A DNA stretch of 64,000 bases from Larimichthys crocea (lineage: Eukaryota > Chordata > Actinopteri > Sciaenidae): NCBI RefSeq assembly GCF_000972845.2, contig NC_040022.1:15355403-15419402 (forward strand), in the 5' to 3' direction. A program made the translations under genes and the position numbers. Under the pieces are notes generated by a model, which was not told the origin of the DNA, did no database searches, and was given only the letters and a program-made list of their open reading frames with translations. Positions 21,430-33,416 of the stretch are shown piece after piece; the first letter of the stretch is position 1; the number at the start of each line of letters is the position of its first letter.

Positions 21430-22700
21430 CATCACGAAACATAAAATATTTTAATTGCACCCGGTTTATCCCTGCGCGTATTTATTTTCTGGCTACGTTA
21501 CGCACCATCATCCACAAACACAGACTGATCACATCATGAGTCACGGCTTGGCTGAGTAGACGGGTGTCGGCGGCTCTTGAATGATCGCTCTCTGTCTGTC
21601 TGTCTGTCTGTCTCTTTTCTGCTCTTCAGGTGTCGGATTGTTTTGGGGAGGAGGGCTTGAGGTGCTGCTGTAATGTCGATACAATGACAGATGGTCCACA
21701 CAAAAGCCGGTGCGCATTGTTCAGCTGAAAAATAATAGCCACCATTTATCAGTGTTCTCCGACTTTCGGGGCCCAATGGAAACAGGAGACTGTCTGGTGA
21801 GTGAAATGAATCAAAGTTATATTGTTTGGGAGGTTCCCACCAGGATTCCTTTGGGCTGCACCGGCTGTTTAAACGTATCGTTAAAACTTTCCAAGCGACG
21901 GAAACAGCGTTTGTCTGTACACTGTGTACCATCGATGTGGAAGAAAAAAAAAAGTTGGATAAAAAAAAGGTTGCAGACCGATAGGAAATCACGTTTTTTC
22001 CCCTCGTGTCACACGGATGCCCTTTATGAAATGACCGATGAAAGACACGCGTTTTTCTCTCCTCTCTACCCGCTGGCATGTTTCACATGCGCTGAATTTG
22101 GAGACCTGAAGCCGCCTAAAGCCAAACCCCATCACATAATGTCAGAGTTTCACATTCATTCTATATTCTGCACACTTTTCTTCAAATAAAGCATCATTTC
22201 CTTTTAACTAAAGCATCTACTGGATTTAACAAAACAGTTTTTCAGGTTTTGCATTTTTACATGATGTCATACTTACATTTTTTTTTCACCTCCTGCGCGT
22301 AAAAACAGGAGCAGGATTCACTGTCCTGTCGAGGTGGACTGATGCGGTTTCTTCCAAGTCTTGCCACATTTAGGGGGGGGGGGGGGGTATTTTCACTCTC
22401 ATCACTTCCCTCCGAGCTCAACTCTCCACCGACTGAGCGCCTGCCTCTCTCTGATCCACAGATTACGTCTGTGTGAGAGGCAGGGAGGGAGGGCATCCGG
22501 TTTACAGGGATCACCGGGAGGGCTGGGATTGGCTCAGAGGAGATAGCTTGATAAAATGCGCGTTTGCCATTGGACGAGCCGGCGCAAAACGGGGGAGGGG
22601 GCTGTCGTGTATTATTCAGGAGAAGCCGGGAGGGGGAGTGGAGGAGGAGGAGGATACTCGGGGCAAAGCGGCGTATGCAGACAATGCCCTGTGTCTCAGA
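21430..22700. promoter_or_regulatory. CpG-rich block, candidate distal promoter
   Basis: CpG density is visibly higher than in the surrounding sequence, especially 22300-22680 (many CCGG, GCGC and CGGG words). There are two CCAAT-type boxes (GATTGG near 22527 and CATTGG near 22569). No convincing first coding exon is present on either strand; the 181-codon minus-strand frame at 21534-22079 resembles no protein I know. On the plus strand TTTTCTGCTCTTCAG to GTGAGT (about 21630-21797) looks splice-like but has no long frame. It could be the start region of the minus-strand miR-181 primary transcript, about 9.6 kb away. Confidence 0.4.
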
Positions 22701-24454
22701 AATTCAGATTTCATTGGTTGGATTTATCCACCACACTTTATGGCTTCCAATAATCTCTTCATATGGACTAACAGTCAAATTGGAGCACTTATGTTAACCC
22801 AAGAGTGTCTGTGGTAGCTATTAGTGTTTATAATGACCTCAGAGCGCTTAATATAGGCTCTGGGATCATTGTAATAACCTCCATATTGCTGATTTCCTAT
22901 AGGAAAAAATGATGTGACACAAAGAAAAACCCTTAAATTTCCACCACTGCAGCAGAATATTTCTCTTTTTACCGTTTCTTTCTATGTTTCTTCTATTTTG
23001 GGATTACAATTTAACAAAAAAAAAAAAAAAAAAAATAGCTGCAATAACCAGATGGAAGAGGAACAACTATAAATAAATCAAACAGACATTATTTTGCAAC
23101 ATCAAAACCTCAAGAAAGTCTGGGTGTGTGCGCATGTGACTTTCTGTATGAGTGTATCTGTCCATGCATGCATGCGTGAGTGTGTGTGTGTGTGTGTTTC
23201 TGCTGTATGTAGGCTACGAGAAAGCTGGAACTGCAGAATTTTCCACACAGGAGTAGGGGAGGAAATGGTGCATGGATAATTCTCTCTCTCCAGATCCTCT
23301 GGTAGTCGCTTGGAGAGTACTCGGCTGAATCAATACTGCTCAAAGCTTTCTCATGTTCCCCTTCTCTCACATTGGTGCTACTGTTGGAAGGCCACAGAGT
23401 CCAGGGCAGTTCATTTTGGGCATTTTAGAGATGATGCTTTGAATTAAAAAAACTCCACCACTCTGTCTGTCGAGGGGTAATTACTCTACTAACCCACAGG
23501 CCACATGCATACAAAAAGATTCACATCCAAAATACAGATTGTTGTTAACCTGCATACAAAGCCGGTGTGTGAGCAGACAGAGAAATCCTAATAACCACAG
23601 TGGGGGCTCTTCTCTGACCGGTAGCCATGGTGATTGAACACATTTCTCCACACAGCAGAAAGGCGGTCTGTCTCTGCTGCACCATACAGGCCTTTATTAG
23701 GCCCAGACCCTTGGACTGGAAGGAAGGAAGCACCAAGTAGGAGGATCACACCCATTTCATTGTGACTCTACAATTTTACGACAGTCAAGAGGCCGTCGAC
23801 CACAAATGAGCTCTTTTTTTGGAAGACGCTCTTCTCTTCTCTCCGTTAAACCGATAAAATAGCACACTCAATCCTCAACAAAGCGGCACATCATCTGATT
23901 ATTGTGTGGATTTTGAAGGTTCATTTGCATAACTGGTGGGAATGATGATCTCAGAAGTATAGCACCTAGAGTTATTCAGTATTCAGTCTAATTTCAAACA
24001 TCCAAATGAGAGCAACAGCCTTGGCTTGATTTCCGTTAAGCTTCTAATCTCTCTTTCCTCTTAATTTAGCTGCAGCTTCAATCACAGCTCTTTCACAAAT
24101 CTAACCGTGTGGGAGTTTATGTGGTTGACTGCTATCATGTGAAAACCTTATAATTCCATATTCGATGTTTTCGTTTTAATTAAAGGGTCACTTGCTTCTC
24201 CATGGGTTTAAAGATTTCTGATAAGGCAGACTTTCTAACAGATATACAAGTTGAAACTTTTGGATGGTTAATGAATCATTTATGAAGTCCTTCAGCTACT
24301 TTGTGGTTGCCAAGTTGTGAAAAAAATCCTAATTCTTCAGTGGACCACTTATTAACGTTTAAAACTACAGACATAATAGCTTATAAGAAAGTGGAGAAAC
24401 CACAAGCACTAACTGTTTACTCACAGAAAAGATCACCAACACCAGCCAAAGGGA

Positions 24455-24605
24455 ATTATCAAGCCAAGTCGGTTTTATTGTCATTTCAACCTTATATACA
24501 GTACACAGTAAAATTAGAAGATTCTCCAAGGACCATAGTGCTTCATATAACATTAAACATGACTGCAAGACTATAATAAAGTGCACACAAATTACAACAG
24601 ATCAC
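24455..24605. repeat. Decayed LINE-type retroposon fragment
   Basis: 'ttttattgtcatttcaacc', 'acagtacacagtaaaatta' and 'accatagtgcttcatataac' recall the 3' part of an abundant fish LINE (L2/Rex type). It is short and carries no open frame. Confidence 0.45.
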
Positions 24606-25131
24606 AACATGACAATACATACTTTGTTTAATTCGGTACTCTCAGGAGTTTTGTTGCTACAGCCATATTTGATAGCTCTTTATATCTTGTGATACTACAG
24701 AGGCGGTCACTAACTGGAAATTGGTAGGCAAAATTATTATTCACTTATTGAAATCTTCTCAATATGAATCTGATAAGCTCCAAAAAATGTTTCATCAATC
24801 TGTCTGTCTTTATAAAGAGTTCCATGTGCAGCTGTGCCTGTGTAAGCTAGACTGACGTACGTATTTACTCTCATGTCCATATGTGTGTGTGATCCAGACT
24901 CAAGCCAGCCCTGGACTCAACACAAATGGAAAGTGTCCGATGTGTTGATTTCCATGACAACGTATTAAGCTGAGGCTTAATACCATGGCTCTGCCATACT
25001 GTGCCTAGTAAGAGTGACATCTCCAACTGCTTCAGTAATGAGCTGTCTAACATGCTGTCATCCTCTACAGATGGACTACATACAGTAGGCCACTCAACAC
25101 TTTTGAGAATAATCCAGTCAGAAACCATTTG

Positions 25132-25345
25132 AAGGAATACTTTGACACTTTAGGAAATATTATTCACTTTCTTGTGACAGCTCTGTTAAATATGAAACTA
25201 CAACTGATAGATAGCTTAGCACAAAGACTGGAAACAGGGGGAAACAGCTAGCCTAGCCCTGTCCCAAGGTAACAAAATCCACCTGACAGCACCTCTAAAG
25301 CTCATAAATGAACTTTGCGTGATTTGTTACAACACATTGTTGTTG
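25132..25345. repeat. Dispersed repeat containing 'gcttagcacaaagactggaa'
   Basis: Shares the phrases 'tagcttagcacaaagactgg', 'aacagctagcctag', 'cagcacctctaaagctca' with other sites in this window (about 26753-26965, 47285-47400 and 51160-51560). It is a family of non-coding interspersed elements common in fish introns. Copies are diverged and mostly truncated. Confidence 0.6.
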
Positions 25346-26752
25346 TAGCCTAGCAATAATCCTCCATAAAACCACAATATATAGTTTTTACAGTAATGCC
25401 TGCAGTATTGCATGCAGTTATTAAATGAGATATAAATGATCTTCTGGCTTTAGCTTCACATTTACCAAACAAGCCATGTTAGAGGTAGCGATAATTCCTT
25501 TAAAGTTTCAGCAGTTAAAGTTTACACACAAGACACATTTTGCTTCAAGCTAAAGCAACGTCCACATGGCCAACATACAGGGCTATAGCGCTTTGGGTAA
25601 TTTGGGAAACTAGATATCAAATGTTTCCAAAAGAGAACAGGGGATTTGAACAATAGTGATCACCACCAAGTGTCTTTTTTTAATGCCTCCAAACGTAATA
25701 GCTATAAAATCTGGATTATCATTAGACACACACAGGTTTTGTTTACTTGATGGGTCAAAAACTCTTCATATAGCTGTTGTCTGGAAAGTGTTCTCATGCA
25801 GCTAATTGCAAACCACAGTGTGAGCGCCTTATCTCACATAATCAACAGTATGGCACAGTCTCCGCCAACACCAGACCATCTCCACCAACCCTGCATACAA
25901 CTCTGCCATCATGGATGCCTCCTGTCGGGTTTCATTCTTGCTCGATGCCAGGAGCAAATTCTCCATCTCAATTAATCACTGAGTTTCTAATGGAATGCTT
26001 CCCTTCAGGATGAGGCCCATCACAGAGGGGGCTGCAGTCAGTGCTGTCGGTGAAGCTGCTCTGATTGCCTGAATACACTCCCAGCTTTGGAGTCACTGCA
26101 GATGTCTGCTAATTGTGGTGATTATGGTGAACGGAGGGGGGTAGGAATATGTAATGAATTTCCCATTGCTTTCATGCCTCACATCCTTTGGTTATGTGCA
26201 TCTGCTATACAAGCAGAGCATCCGCAGGGTTTTGGAGACGGACAAAAGTGACATGGGCTTTTCGATGGGCAGCTATTCTAACACCAAGTGCAGCCAGATT
26301 GGGTCCATTTATTCTTTTGGTTCTGTTCATTTCTGGTACAATGCTGGTTTTAATTCGTCTCCTCTTCTGCTCTATACTTTTCTTCTGTCTCCTCTTCCTT
26401 ACAAATCTACGAATGGGTTGACTTTACAAACCTTTAGCAACCTTTCTCACTGGCTAAAATGAGATCACACTATAGGTTAAGTCAGTTGTATCTATATAGC
26501 ACATAATTAGAGATTTGAAATGTGAAAGAATTAAAAATTTGATCAACTCTATCTTCAGACCATTAATTAAACTCCCCACAAAAGAAAGAAGAAAAAAGTT
26601 TAATGGGGAAAACGGGAGATATCTCAGCATGAGAGACAGACAATTCAGTAGATGTCATAAAGTATGAAAAAGAAGCAGTTGTATAATGACATGGAGACAC
26701 ACAATGGCAGTGATAATAATTCAACATTTTGATATATGCTTATTTACATCCT

Positions 26753-26965
26753 TGCCAACTGTCAGATGAGAAGATCGATACCACTCTTATGTTGACATAG
26801 TAAATATGAAGCTACAACGAGGAGACGGTTAGATTACTTAGGCGTAAGGCTGGAAAAAGGCGGTCACAAATGTAGCAGTACCTATTTATTTACCTTTATT
26901 TATTTAAGTGCAAAAACGACTAATCCTGTTCTTTTGGGACGTTATGCCTCAGACTACAGAGCCAG
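26753..26965. repeat. Second diverged copy of the 'agatgagaagat' repeat family
   Basis: 'cagatgagaagatcgatacc' and 'aaatatgaagctacaa' correspond to the 5' half of the family seen at 25132 and 51400. The 3' half is degraded. Confidence 0.5.
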
Positions 26966-28833
26966 GCTGGCTGTTTGCATCTGTTCACAGCCTTCATGCT
27001 AAGATACGCTAACTAAGAAAGCAAATAAACATATTTCAGAAAAATGTAAGTATTCCCTCAAAGAACTGAAGTAAATATTAAACATAAAACGTTGAAGAGG
27101 TTTAATTGTATCTGTGATAAAATGCTATAACTTCAGACTCCAAAGCCAGAAATAAACACATCCATTATACAATCCTCAACATGTCAGAAATACTGCGTAA
27201 TTTTTATATTTCAGAGAAGAAATACTGCTGGTGGTTGTGCTAATTTAAAAGTCATATGTAAATTGCTTGTGCAGCTTAACAACCTATTAAACTGAGAGGA
27301 TTATACATGCAACCTGAATTTCAGCACACTCTTCTCTTTATGGTTATCATGCTACTCTTGGACATGCTACTCTGGACGTTGAACTGGAACAAATCATATT
27401 CATACAGTTAACATATTAATGATGTTAAATAGCAGACATTCTCTCCCCCTCTGCTGCGAATGCAAACATGCCTGATTTATTGTGGATGTGCTTTTGCGAG
27501 GCAAGAGTTAGCTAATTCCTTTGGGGCGAGTGCCCTTGCTGTCACACTGATCAAAGACTTTCTCTTGATATGAGCATAAACTGCTCCATGCCCCATCGCC
27601 GTTGATGTCTGTGCATGCGTGTGAGTTTATGTGTGTGTGTTTTATGCGTGTGTGTGTTTATGTGTGTGTGTGCGCATATGTGAGGTGAGGTGGGGGTGTT
27701 TGTGTGTGTGTGTGTGTCTGTGTGTGCATGTGCATATGCATCCCCCCATCACCAGAGGCTGTATTATGCATTGTTGTTGGCATGGCCTACATGCTCACCC
27801 AAGCATGGTTCAGTGTGGTACAGTACACACGTCTTCCCATCTACACTGCACTCTTCTGTCGTGTCCGCAGGCCCGCTTCATTTACCTTTGCTCCTGAATT
27901 AATGCTAGTTAACTGTCACATTAACTCAGATCTGTTGGCCTGCTTTGTCAACAACATAAACTAGCCTCAGTATGTGATAACCAGGGTTATTTTTGCTTTG
28001 ATACACTGCATACACGCATGGATGGAGTTGGACCCAATGTATGTAGGCTACTTAAAGCTGCAATCATCCATATATAACCTCTGAACAAAATGCATTGTTG
28101 CAGAAGATTTTAAAGCTATATGCCGCTTTGTGTTTTCTCAGCAAAAACTGTGCAGGAAGATTCAAAACTTCTCTGCTGAGTGCAGTAATGGCCGCAGTGC
28201 AGGTGTTTCATTCAGTGTTTCAATGGAGGCCAAACCGTGGATGTTTGATTGAATGAGTGCATGGCCTCGTATCCCTGTATGTTTTCACATGTACATGTGT
28301 ATGGAGCGTATATTTGCCAGCCAGAAGCGAGTGTGTTAAATTCTCTTAGCATGTGTGACGAATCAAGTGGCTGGGAAAAGAGCGGCGCGTTGCATGGCCT
28401 CTCTCGGCCTCTCACAAACTGAATTCTAAAGAGGCTATCGATCTGTCAAGGTCTCAATTCGTATTTTCCTCCGCACCAATCTCGCTATCTTATCTATTTG
28501 TCTTTGTGTCTCCATCTCTGTATCTTCAACTGTGTCCGTCTTTGTATCGTCTTCTTTATTTCTTGCTCATTTTGAATAGACGCGATGCAGAATGTGGCAG
28601 AGAGATGCAGCAAGCGTGTGAGACAGATAAAAAAAAAAGGAAAAAAAAAAAGGAGAGAGCATCCCCCACTCATACGTCTTTCATCCTAATCCGTAGTCTC
28701 TGTCCAAGAAAGGGCCTCCTTTTCACTTGTCTGCCCTAAAGCCTCTTATACGTGACCCCTCTGTCTCTCCCTCAGGGCTCTCTCCCACGGCCAGAAACCT
28801 CACTCACTCACAAACACACAGACACACACATCT

Positions 28834-28836
<3 letters not shown>

Positions 28837-28880
<44 letters not shown>
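28837..28880. repeat. Poly-A tract of about 44 nt
   Basis: Uninterrupted A run followed by GAAAAGAAAAG. No recognisable SINE or LINE body precedes it, so it may be a simple repeat or the tail of a fully decayed retroposon. Confidence 0.85.
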
Positions 28881-28882
<2 letters not shown>

Positions 28883-31279
28883 AAAGAAAAGAACAAAAAG
28901 CATGAGTTGCATGTGTTTGTGTTGAACAACGTAATATTTCAACAACAAAAAAACAAGCAGAGGTCAAATGAATTTGCCTTCCAAACACCATTACTGAAGC
29001 TGTACAAAGCCACGAACTGACAGAGCGTCTTACTATATGCTCTGCCTAAAGGGGAAGGCAAATTTACCGCCAGGCTGACTAACACAGCTGCTGGGAGAGC
29101 GTGTCTCTCGTTAAAAGAACTGACCTCAATAAAGATGGACGTTTGGCAGTCCGTTATGTAACTGACTGAGGATGATCCTGAGGCTGTGTGGATGCGTGTG
29201 TTGTTTGAGTTTTTTTATTTTTATTTTGTACGAACGCTTTCATGTGTGCATCTGCTTGTTTGTGTGTGTATATATATATATATGGTGTGAGAGTATTCAT
29301 AAGAACATTCATGTGCATATCCTGGCTTCATAGGGCTGAATTGGTACAATGTGTTTAATTGTACCTCAATATCTTTATGGAACTATAACATGCTCAATGT
29401 ACACGTTAGCAGTAAAACTGGAAATTAAAATCAAGCCAGATAGCGCATAATTTATAGCACACTCCATTATTGAATTGAGAGATACTAATACAAAACCTAT
29501 TATTACTGTCACTCACATGTGACTGCAAGCTATAATATTTTTTACAGGATGCTAAAATACCAAAATTCCAACAACGCCAACAAATCACTATAATCATTAT
29601 TCCCTTCACAATCTCTCTTGGATGGTCTCTTTTGTATATTTCTGACACTACAGGCATCTGCAAAAATCTGTGATGTATGTGCTAACACGGCACAGCTGTT
29701 AACAAGACTGACTGACTGAACATGGCCGACCATGTTAACTAAAACATGTGGATACATTTCACTAAAATACAGCGCTTCATCTCATCCGACTGCCAGTGTT
29801 ACATTGTATCCTGAGACCTGCAGCAGCGTGACAATAATTTCACCTTCAGAATAGTTAAGTACATAATGCATGCAGGGAAAAAAATAAATTTATTTGCTGA
29901 TGAATTAAGTAGTATCATTATTATCTTCAATGTCTTGTTTTAGCTTTCACTCACTTTCACTGTGGCTTCTGCAGCTTGTAGCACAGCCCCCCAGTGAGGA
30001 GCAAACACTGTTTTCCCCTCGCAGCAAAAGGAGAAATGAGTCAGGACGGTGTTACTGAATGTCACAGAGCAGTGATAAAATATGTGGTGAACACCCTTTC
30101 AGCTCAGTAGGATCTCCGTGGTTTAGGTATGAGTTCTGCAAAAACGAGTACTGTAGTGAAATAAAAAGAAAGGATTTATCCATTTCCCACCAACACACTA
30201 AACAAAGTTTTTAAAAAAGGATTCATAACTGGATTCACATTTAATAAAATGCTATCAGCTATATTACATACAGGACATGCTAAATGGACAAATATAAATC
30301 CAGAGTTTAAATTTGTCCATTTTGCCAAAAGAAATCATTGATGAAGAAATGTTCTCTGCTTTTACTAAGATCATTTTCATACAGTCCTTTAGTTGGCTGG
30401 CGTACTGTTGGTTCTCGATGGGGTTACATTTAAAGCAACAGAGCTGTGGTCTTGGTGGCATGTGCTATATGGCTCGGCTGAACAGGTCATACTTAATTCT
30501 CTAAAGACATATATACATACCAACGCTACAATAGACATAGGAACCACACTTCCAATGGAGTTACTGTAAACCTTCAGAAGTGGTCATACAGTGAACATAT
30601 CAAACTGTGCTCAAGCACTAAGAACAGAGAGGCTCTCTGTCTGCACCGTATGGAGCGATTTGATGTTGGCTTGCACTCTGCCTGCTGTGACCCCACCCCT
30701 GGTAAATACAGGGTTGGAGGTTTCCTCCGTGGATAAAAATACACTTGCCTCTCAGCAGAGAGAGGAGAAAAGCCAGAACTCTTCTCTTCTTCTGTGCCTT
30801 TTGTGCACCGGGAGCTAAAGACTCCCACATTCATCACAAGTTTGTGTTTGTTTGTTTGTTTGTTTGTTTTCTGGCAGATTTTGTTTTGTGTTTGCGAGAA
30901 ATGTATTCACATGTTGACAGAGTAACACAAAGAAAAAAAAGAGAGAGCAATTCTGGGCAATGTTTTGCATTATGTTTAACGCCTGATAACTCATTTGGTA
31001 ATGTGGAGAAGTCATGAATGTGTCTTCCTTGCTTTTGTCTTTTGTCCCTCATGAGCTGCCTTACCACACTATCTGTGATGTCATCATTGTGCTGTGCAAA
31101 AGTGTTTGAAGCTGGCAGAGGCCTACAAGCTGACACAGGTACGGTTACTAATGAAAATGATAGGAAAGGTTTGACAACACTCCCTGTGTTGTTGTGTGAT
31201 CAACCCCACAAAGGGTGCACTAAGAACTTCCTGGTAAAAGAAAAGAGTTTTCTGTTGCTTGCGCTGAAGAGGAAAAGAG

Positions 31280-31356
31280 ACTCTTGAGTGACTTCCTTGT
31301 TTGAGCTGGCAGCACACAGACAGTGTTTCAATACTATGGCGCCCATAACTGTGCCG
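31280..31356 (+). other. ticam1: Probable 5' non-coding exon of ticam1
   Basis: A GTGAGT donor follows 31356, and a matching acceptor (CCTTTACAG) ends at 31488, giving a 132-nt intron in the 5' UTR. The left end of the exon is not defined. An ATG at 31336 begins an upstream ORF: after splicing it continues from 31489 to a TGA at 31561-31563 (31 codons), ending 47 nt before the ticam1 start. Confidence 0.5.
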
Positions 31357-31610
31357 GTGAGTGACTGACTTCAAGTTTTTGATTGTTTTAGTGACAGAAA
31401 ATCTGTAAAAGTTTCATTTGATCTTTCAAAAACCTGCTGATAACATGTTATATAACTTCTCGTGTTCATTGCTTTTGTCCCTTTACAGAAACAAGAATGT
31501 AATTGTGCAACCACGAGTGTTCTTGAAGAAATGAAGAAGAATATGTTGGAGAAGAACATATGATCATCTTCGGTCACCGGCTGGAGGTTAAGTAGCAACT
31601 AGAACTAAAA

Positions 31611-33416
31611 ATGAGCCACGAGGGAGAAGAAAATCAGGGGACGGGACTAAGAGACGTCTATGACTTACTAGTTAAAGCACCTCAGGAGCGACTGCTAAGT
31701 CTGACATTCCAGCTGGGTGAGTCTCCTGAAGATAATATCATACACGCCTTATGTCTGATCATTCTCCAGAGGGAGACGGAGGCCCTGAACAAACTCCAGG
31801 CGCTGAGAGACAACTACCTTGCTAGACATTTGGCTGAAAAGTGGCAGATGAGTGGAGATAAATCAGAGGATTTTGGCATTCATTGTGGTAATTTCCAAGA
31901 GTTTACAAAGGAATCTTTGGCTGCGTTGGCTCGTATTTTCAAAGTTTTGTCACAGCAGAGGCTTTGTGATCCACTTCTGAGAGATCTGGCATATAAGAGA
32001 GCTCTTTCCAGTGACGGCCAAAAAACAAGCAATTGTATCGATCTGGAGTATGATCAACTCACAGAGGAAGCTAAAGACATCTGCGGGCCTCAGTTTGTAG
32101 AGTGGATGTGCTCCCCCACAGATCTCAAATCAGTGTCTCTCCGTGATCTTTATGAAAGCCTGGACGAAGGAAACACAACTTTAAAAGTTACTCTGAACCA
32201 GGATCAGCCTCACAGAGCTCACAGCCTGCCCAGCCCACTACAGGTGAGCTCCTCAATGCCCTCATACCCATCTCATCTAGAGATAAGTATACCTCCAACA
32301 GCCTTATTTCAAGACGACAAAACAACTCAGGAAAGACCAGATGAATCCAAACTTAACACCCCTGTCCTCCCTGTTAGTGAGTGTGAAGCAAAAAATGCAC
32401 CTGGTCAATCTCAGACGTCTGAGGAGCCTCAGCTTAAATCCAATGAACCAAAAAAACTTCCAAGGACGGACGAAACATTCCCCGCAGAGAACATTAAGTT
32501 GGACAGTCTTACCTCTCCTACCAAAACTCAAAAACCAACCACTGAAACAAATCTAGTACGACCTACTGCAACAAGCATTGTTCTACCCATGATGCCTGCT
32601 TCAAATGAAAGTCCAGAAGAAGAGGATGAGGAGGAAGAGGAGAAGGAAGAGGCACAATTTTACGCGTTTGTCATCTTTCATGCGCCAGAGGATGCAGATA
32701 TGGCCGAGAGCATGAGAATAACACTGGAAAGTGTTATCGGTTGCGAAGGTGCAACTTTCTCTGAGGATTTTGCCATCCCTGGAAGGAGCACCCTGAGGTG
32801 TGTGGAGGATGCCATCAACAACACGGCCTTTACCCTATTGCTTCTCACGTGCAACTTCAGCACTCGCATGCAGAATATCGAAACGGATGCTGCTCTTATC
32901 AACTCCATAAACAAGACACACAAATACAATACTGTTATCCCTCTGCTGCCGCGGAAGAATCGCATGCCCAGACAGAGCATGCCTACATTGTTGCAGACAC
33001 TAGTTCCACTCGATGAGAGCAGGAGCTTTGAGAAAAAAATAAAAGCATCATTGTCTCCCGCGAGGATTAGAAAACAGAAGAGAATCTGGAGTGAAGAGCA
33101 GACAGTGAAAAAGGAGAGAGAGAGACAGGAGAGACTAAAGCAATTATGCCAGCATCAAAAGCAGCTGATCAAAGAGTGTAAAGCAGCACGTTTGCTGGAG
33201 AAAGAGAACTTCAGGCTAATGAAACAACAACAACAACTTCTCTGTCCCAATGTGCCACCAGAACAGGACGGTGGTGACGGCAGGGCTCAGCAACAAAACC
33301 AACAGCCACGAAATATTCATATTGAACATGCTCAGTACATTATGATTGGTAATGAGTCTCGTATGACTGTGGGGTTGGGTGGAGGTGAAGACAAAGATGA
33401 TTTAGATGAGCAATAG
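31611..33416 (+). CDS. ticam1: TICAM1 (TRIF), Toll-like receptor adaptor
   Basis: 601 aa in a single coding exon, as is usual for this gene. It is the cytosolic adaptor linking TLR3-type receptors to TBK1/IRF3 (interferon) and NF-kB. Visible parts: the helical TRIF N-terminal domain at about 1-155 (LRDVYDLLVKAPQERLLSL...); a disordered proline/serine/glutamate-rich middle; a pLxIS-type motif LEIS at 223-226, the TBK1-phosphorylated IRF3 docking type; an acidic run; and a TIR domain at about 349-480 with FYAFVIFHAPED and the BB-loop stretch GATFSEDFAIPGRS (P390 is the loop proline). A basic, glutamine-rich helix follows, then a C-terminal RHIM-like segment with tetrad IMIG at 577-580. An in-frame TAG 18 nt upstream and A at -3 support the start. 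Fish TRIF is shorter than the mammalian protein, mainly in the linkers. camsap3 follows about 3.4 kb downstream in the same direction. Confidence 0.96.
   Translation: MSHEGEENQGTGLRDVYDLLVKAPQERLLSLTFQLGESPEDNIIHALCLIILQRETEALNKLQALRDNYLARHLAEKWQMSGDKSEDFGIHCGNFQEFTKESLAALARIFKVLSQQRLCDPLLRDLAYKRALSSDGQKTSNCIDLEYDQLTEEAKDICGPQFVEWMCSPTDLKSVSLRDLYESLDEGNTTLKVTLNQDQPHRAHSLPSPLQVSSSMPSYPSHLEISIPPTALFQDDKTTQERPDESKLNTPVLPVSECEAKNAPGQSQTSEEPQLKSNEPKKLPRTDETFPAENIKLDSLTSPTKTQKPTTETNLVRPTATSIVLPMMPASNESPEEEDEEEEEKEEAQFYAFVIFHAPEDADMAESMRITLESVIGCEGATFSEDFAIPGRSTLRCVEDAINNTAFTLLLLTCNFSTRMQNIETDAALINSINKTHKYNTVIPLLPRKNRMPRQSMPTLLQTLVPLDESRSFEKKIKASLSPARIRKQKRIWSEEQTVKKERERQERLKQLCQHQKQLIKECKAARLLEKENFRLMKQQQQLLCPNVPPEQDGGDGRAQQQNQQPRNIHIEHAQYIMIGNESRMTVGLGGGEDKDDLDEQ

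Larger units (their letters stand above)
13210..21430. other. Gene-poor stretch upstream of the miR-181 cluster
   Basis: No protein-coding exon supported. Holds homopolymer runs (poly-T 15061-15080 and 16983-17009; poly-A near 15999-16017, 16755-16767 and 19640-19660) and a CA tract near 18091-18112. Several GC-richer blocks with mixed, non-repetitive sequence (about 13740-14080, 15090-15370, 17230-17390 and 20370-20700) could be conserved regulatory elements. Short GATA-like motifs are frequent at 20370-20520. This is the expected host-transcript territory of the microRNAs. Confidence 0.4.
22700..31280. other. Gene-poor stretch between the CpG block and ticam1
   Basis: No gene supported. 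Contains decayed repeats (listed separately), GT-rich tracts at 27620-27730, a long poly-A tract at 28837-28880 and a (TTTG)n run near 30841-30870. A TATA-like GGATAAAAATAC near 30733 and ETS-like TTCCT words near 31220 and 31290 may belong to the ticam1 upstream region. Confidence 0.4.

Noticed and set aside
21630..21797. Plus-strand exon between a CTCTTCAG acceptor and a GTGAGT donor
   Set aside because: Splice-like on both sides, but all three frames contain stops and no neighbouring exon joins it. A non-coding exon remains possible but is unsupported.
21534..22079. 181-codon minus-strand frame
   Set aside because: The longest frame in the middle region, but its sequence is low-complexity in places (RKETDRQTDRER from a TCTG repeat), has no recognisable domain, and overlaps a 159-codon plus frame. 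It looks like chance openness in a CpG-rich block.
27620..27730. Short cysteine/valine-rich frames
   Set aside because: They are translations of GT microsatellite sequence.
9630..31280. mir-7 hairpin near ticam1
   Set aside because: Human MIR7-3 lies close to TICAM1, so I looked for the mir-7 core TGGAAGACTAGTGATTTT on both strands by eye and did not find it. mir-23/27/24 cores were also not seen.
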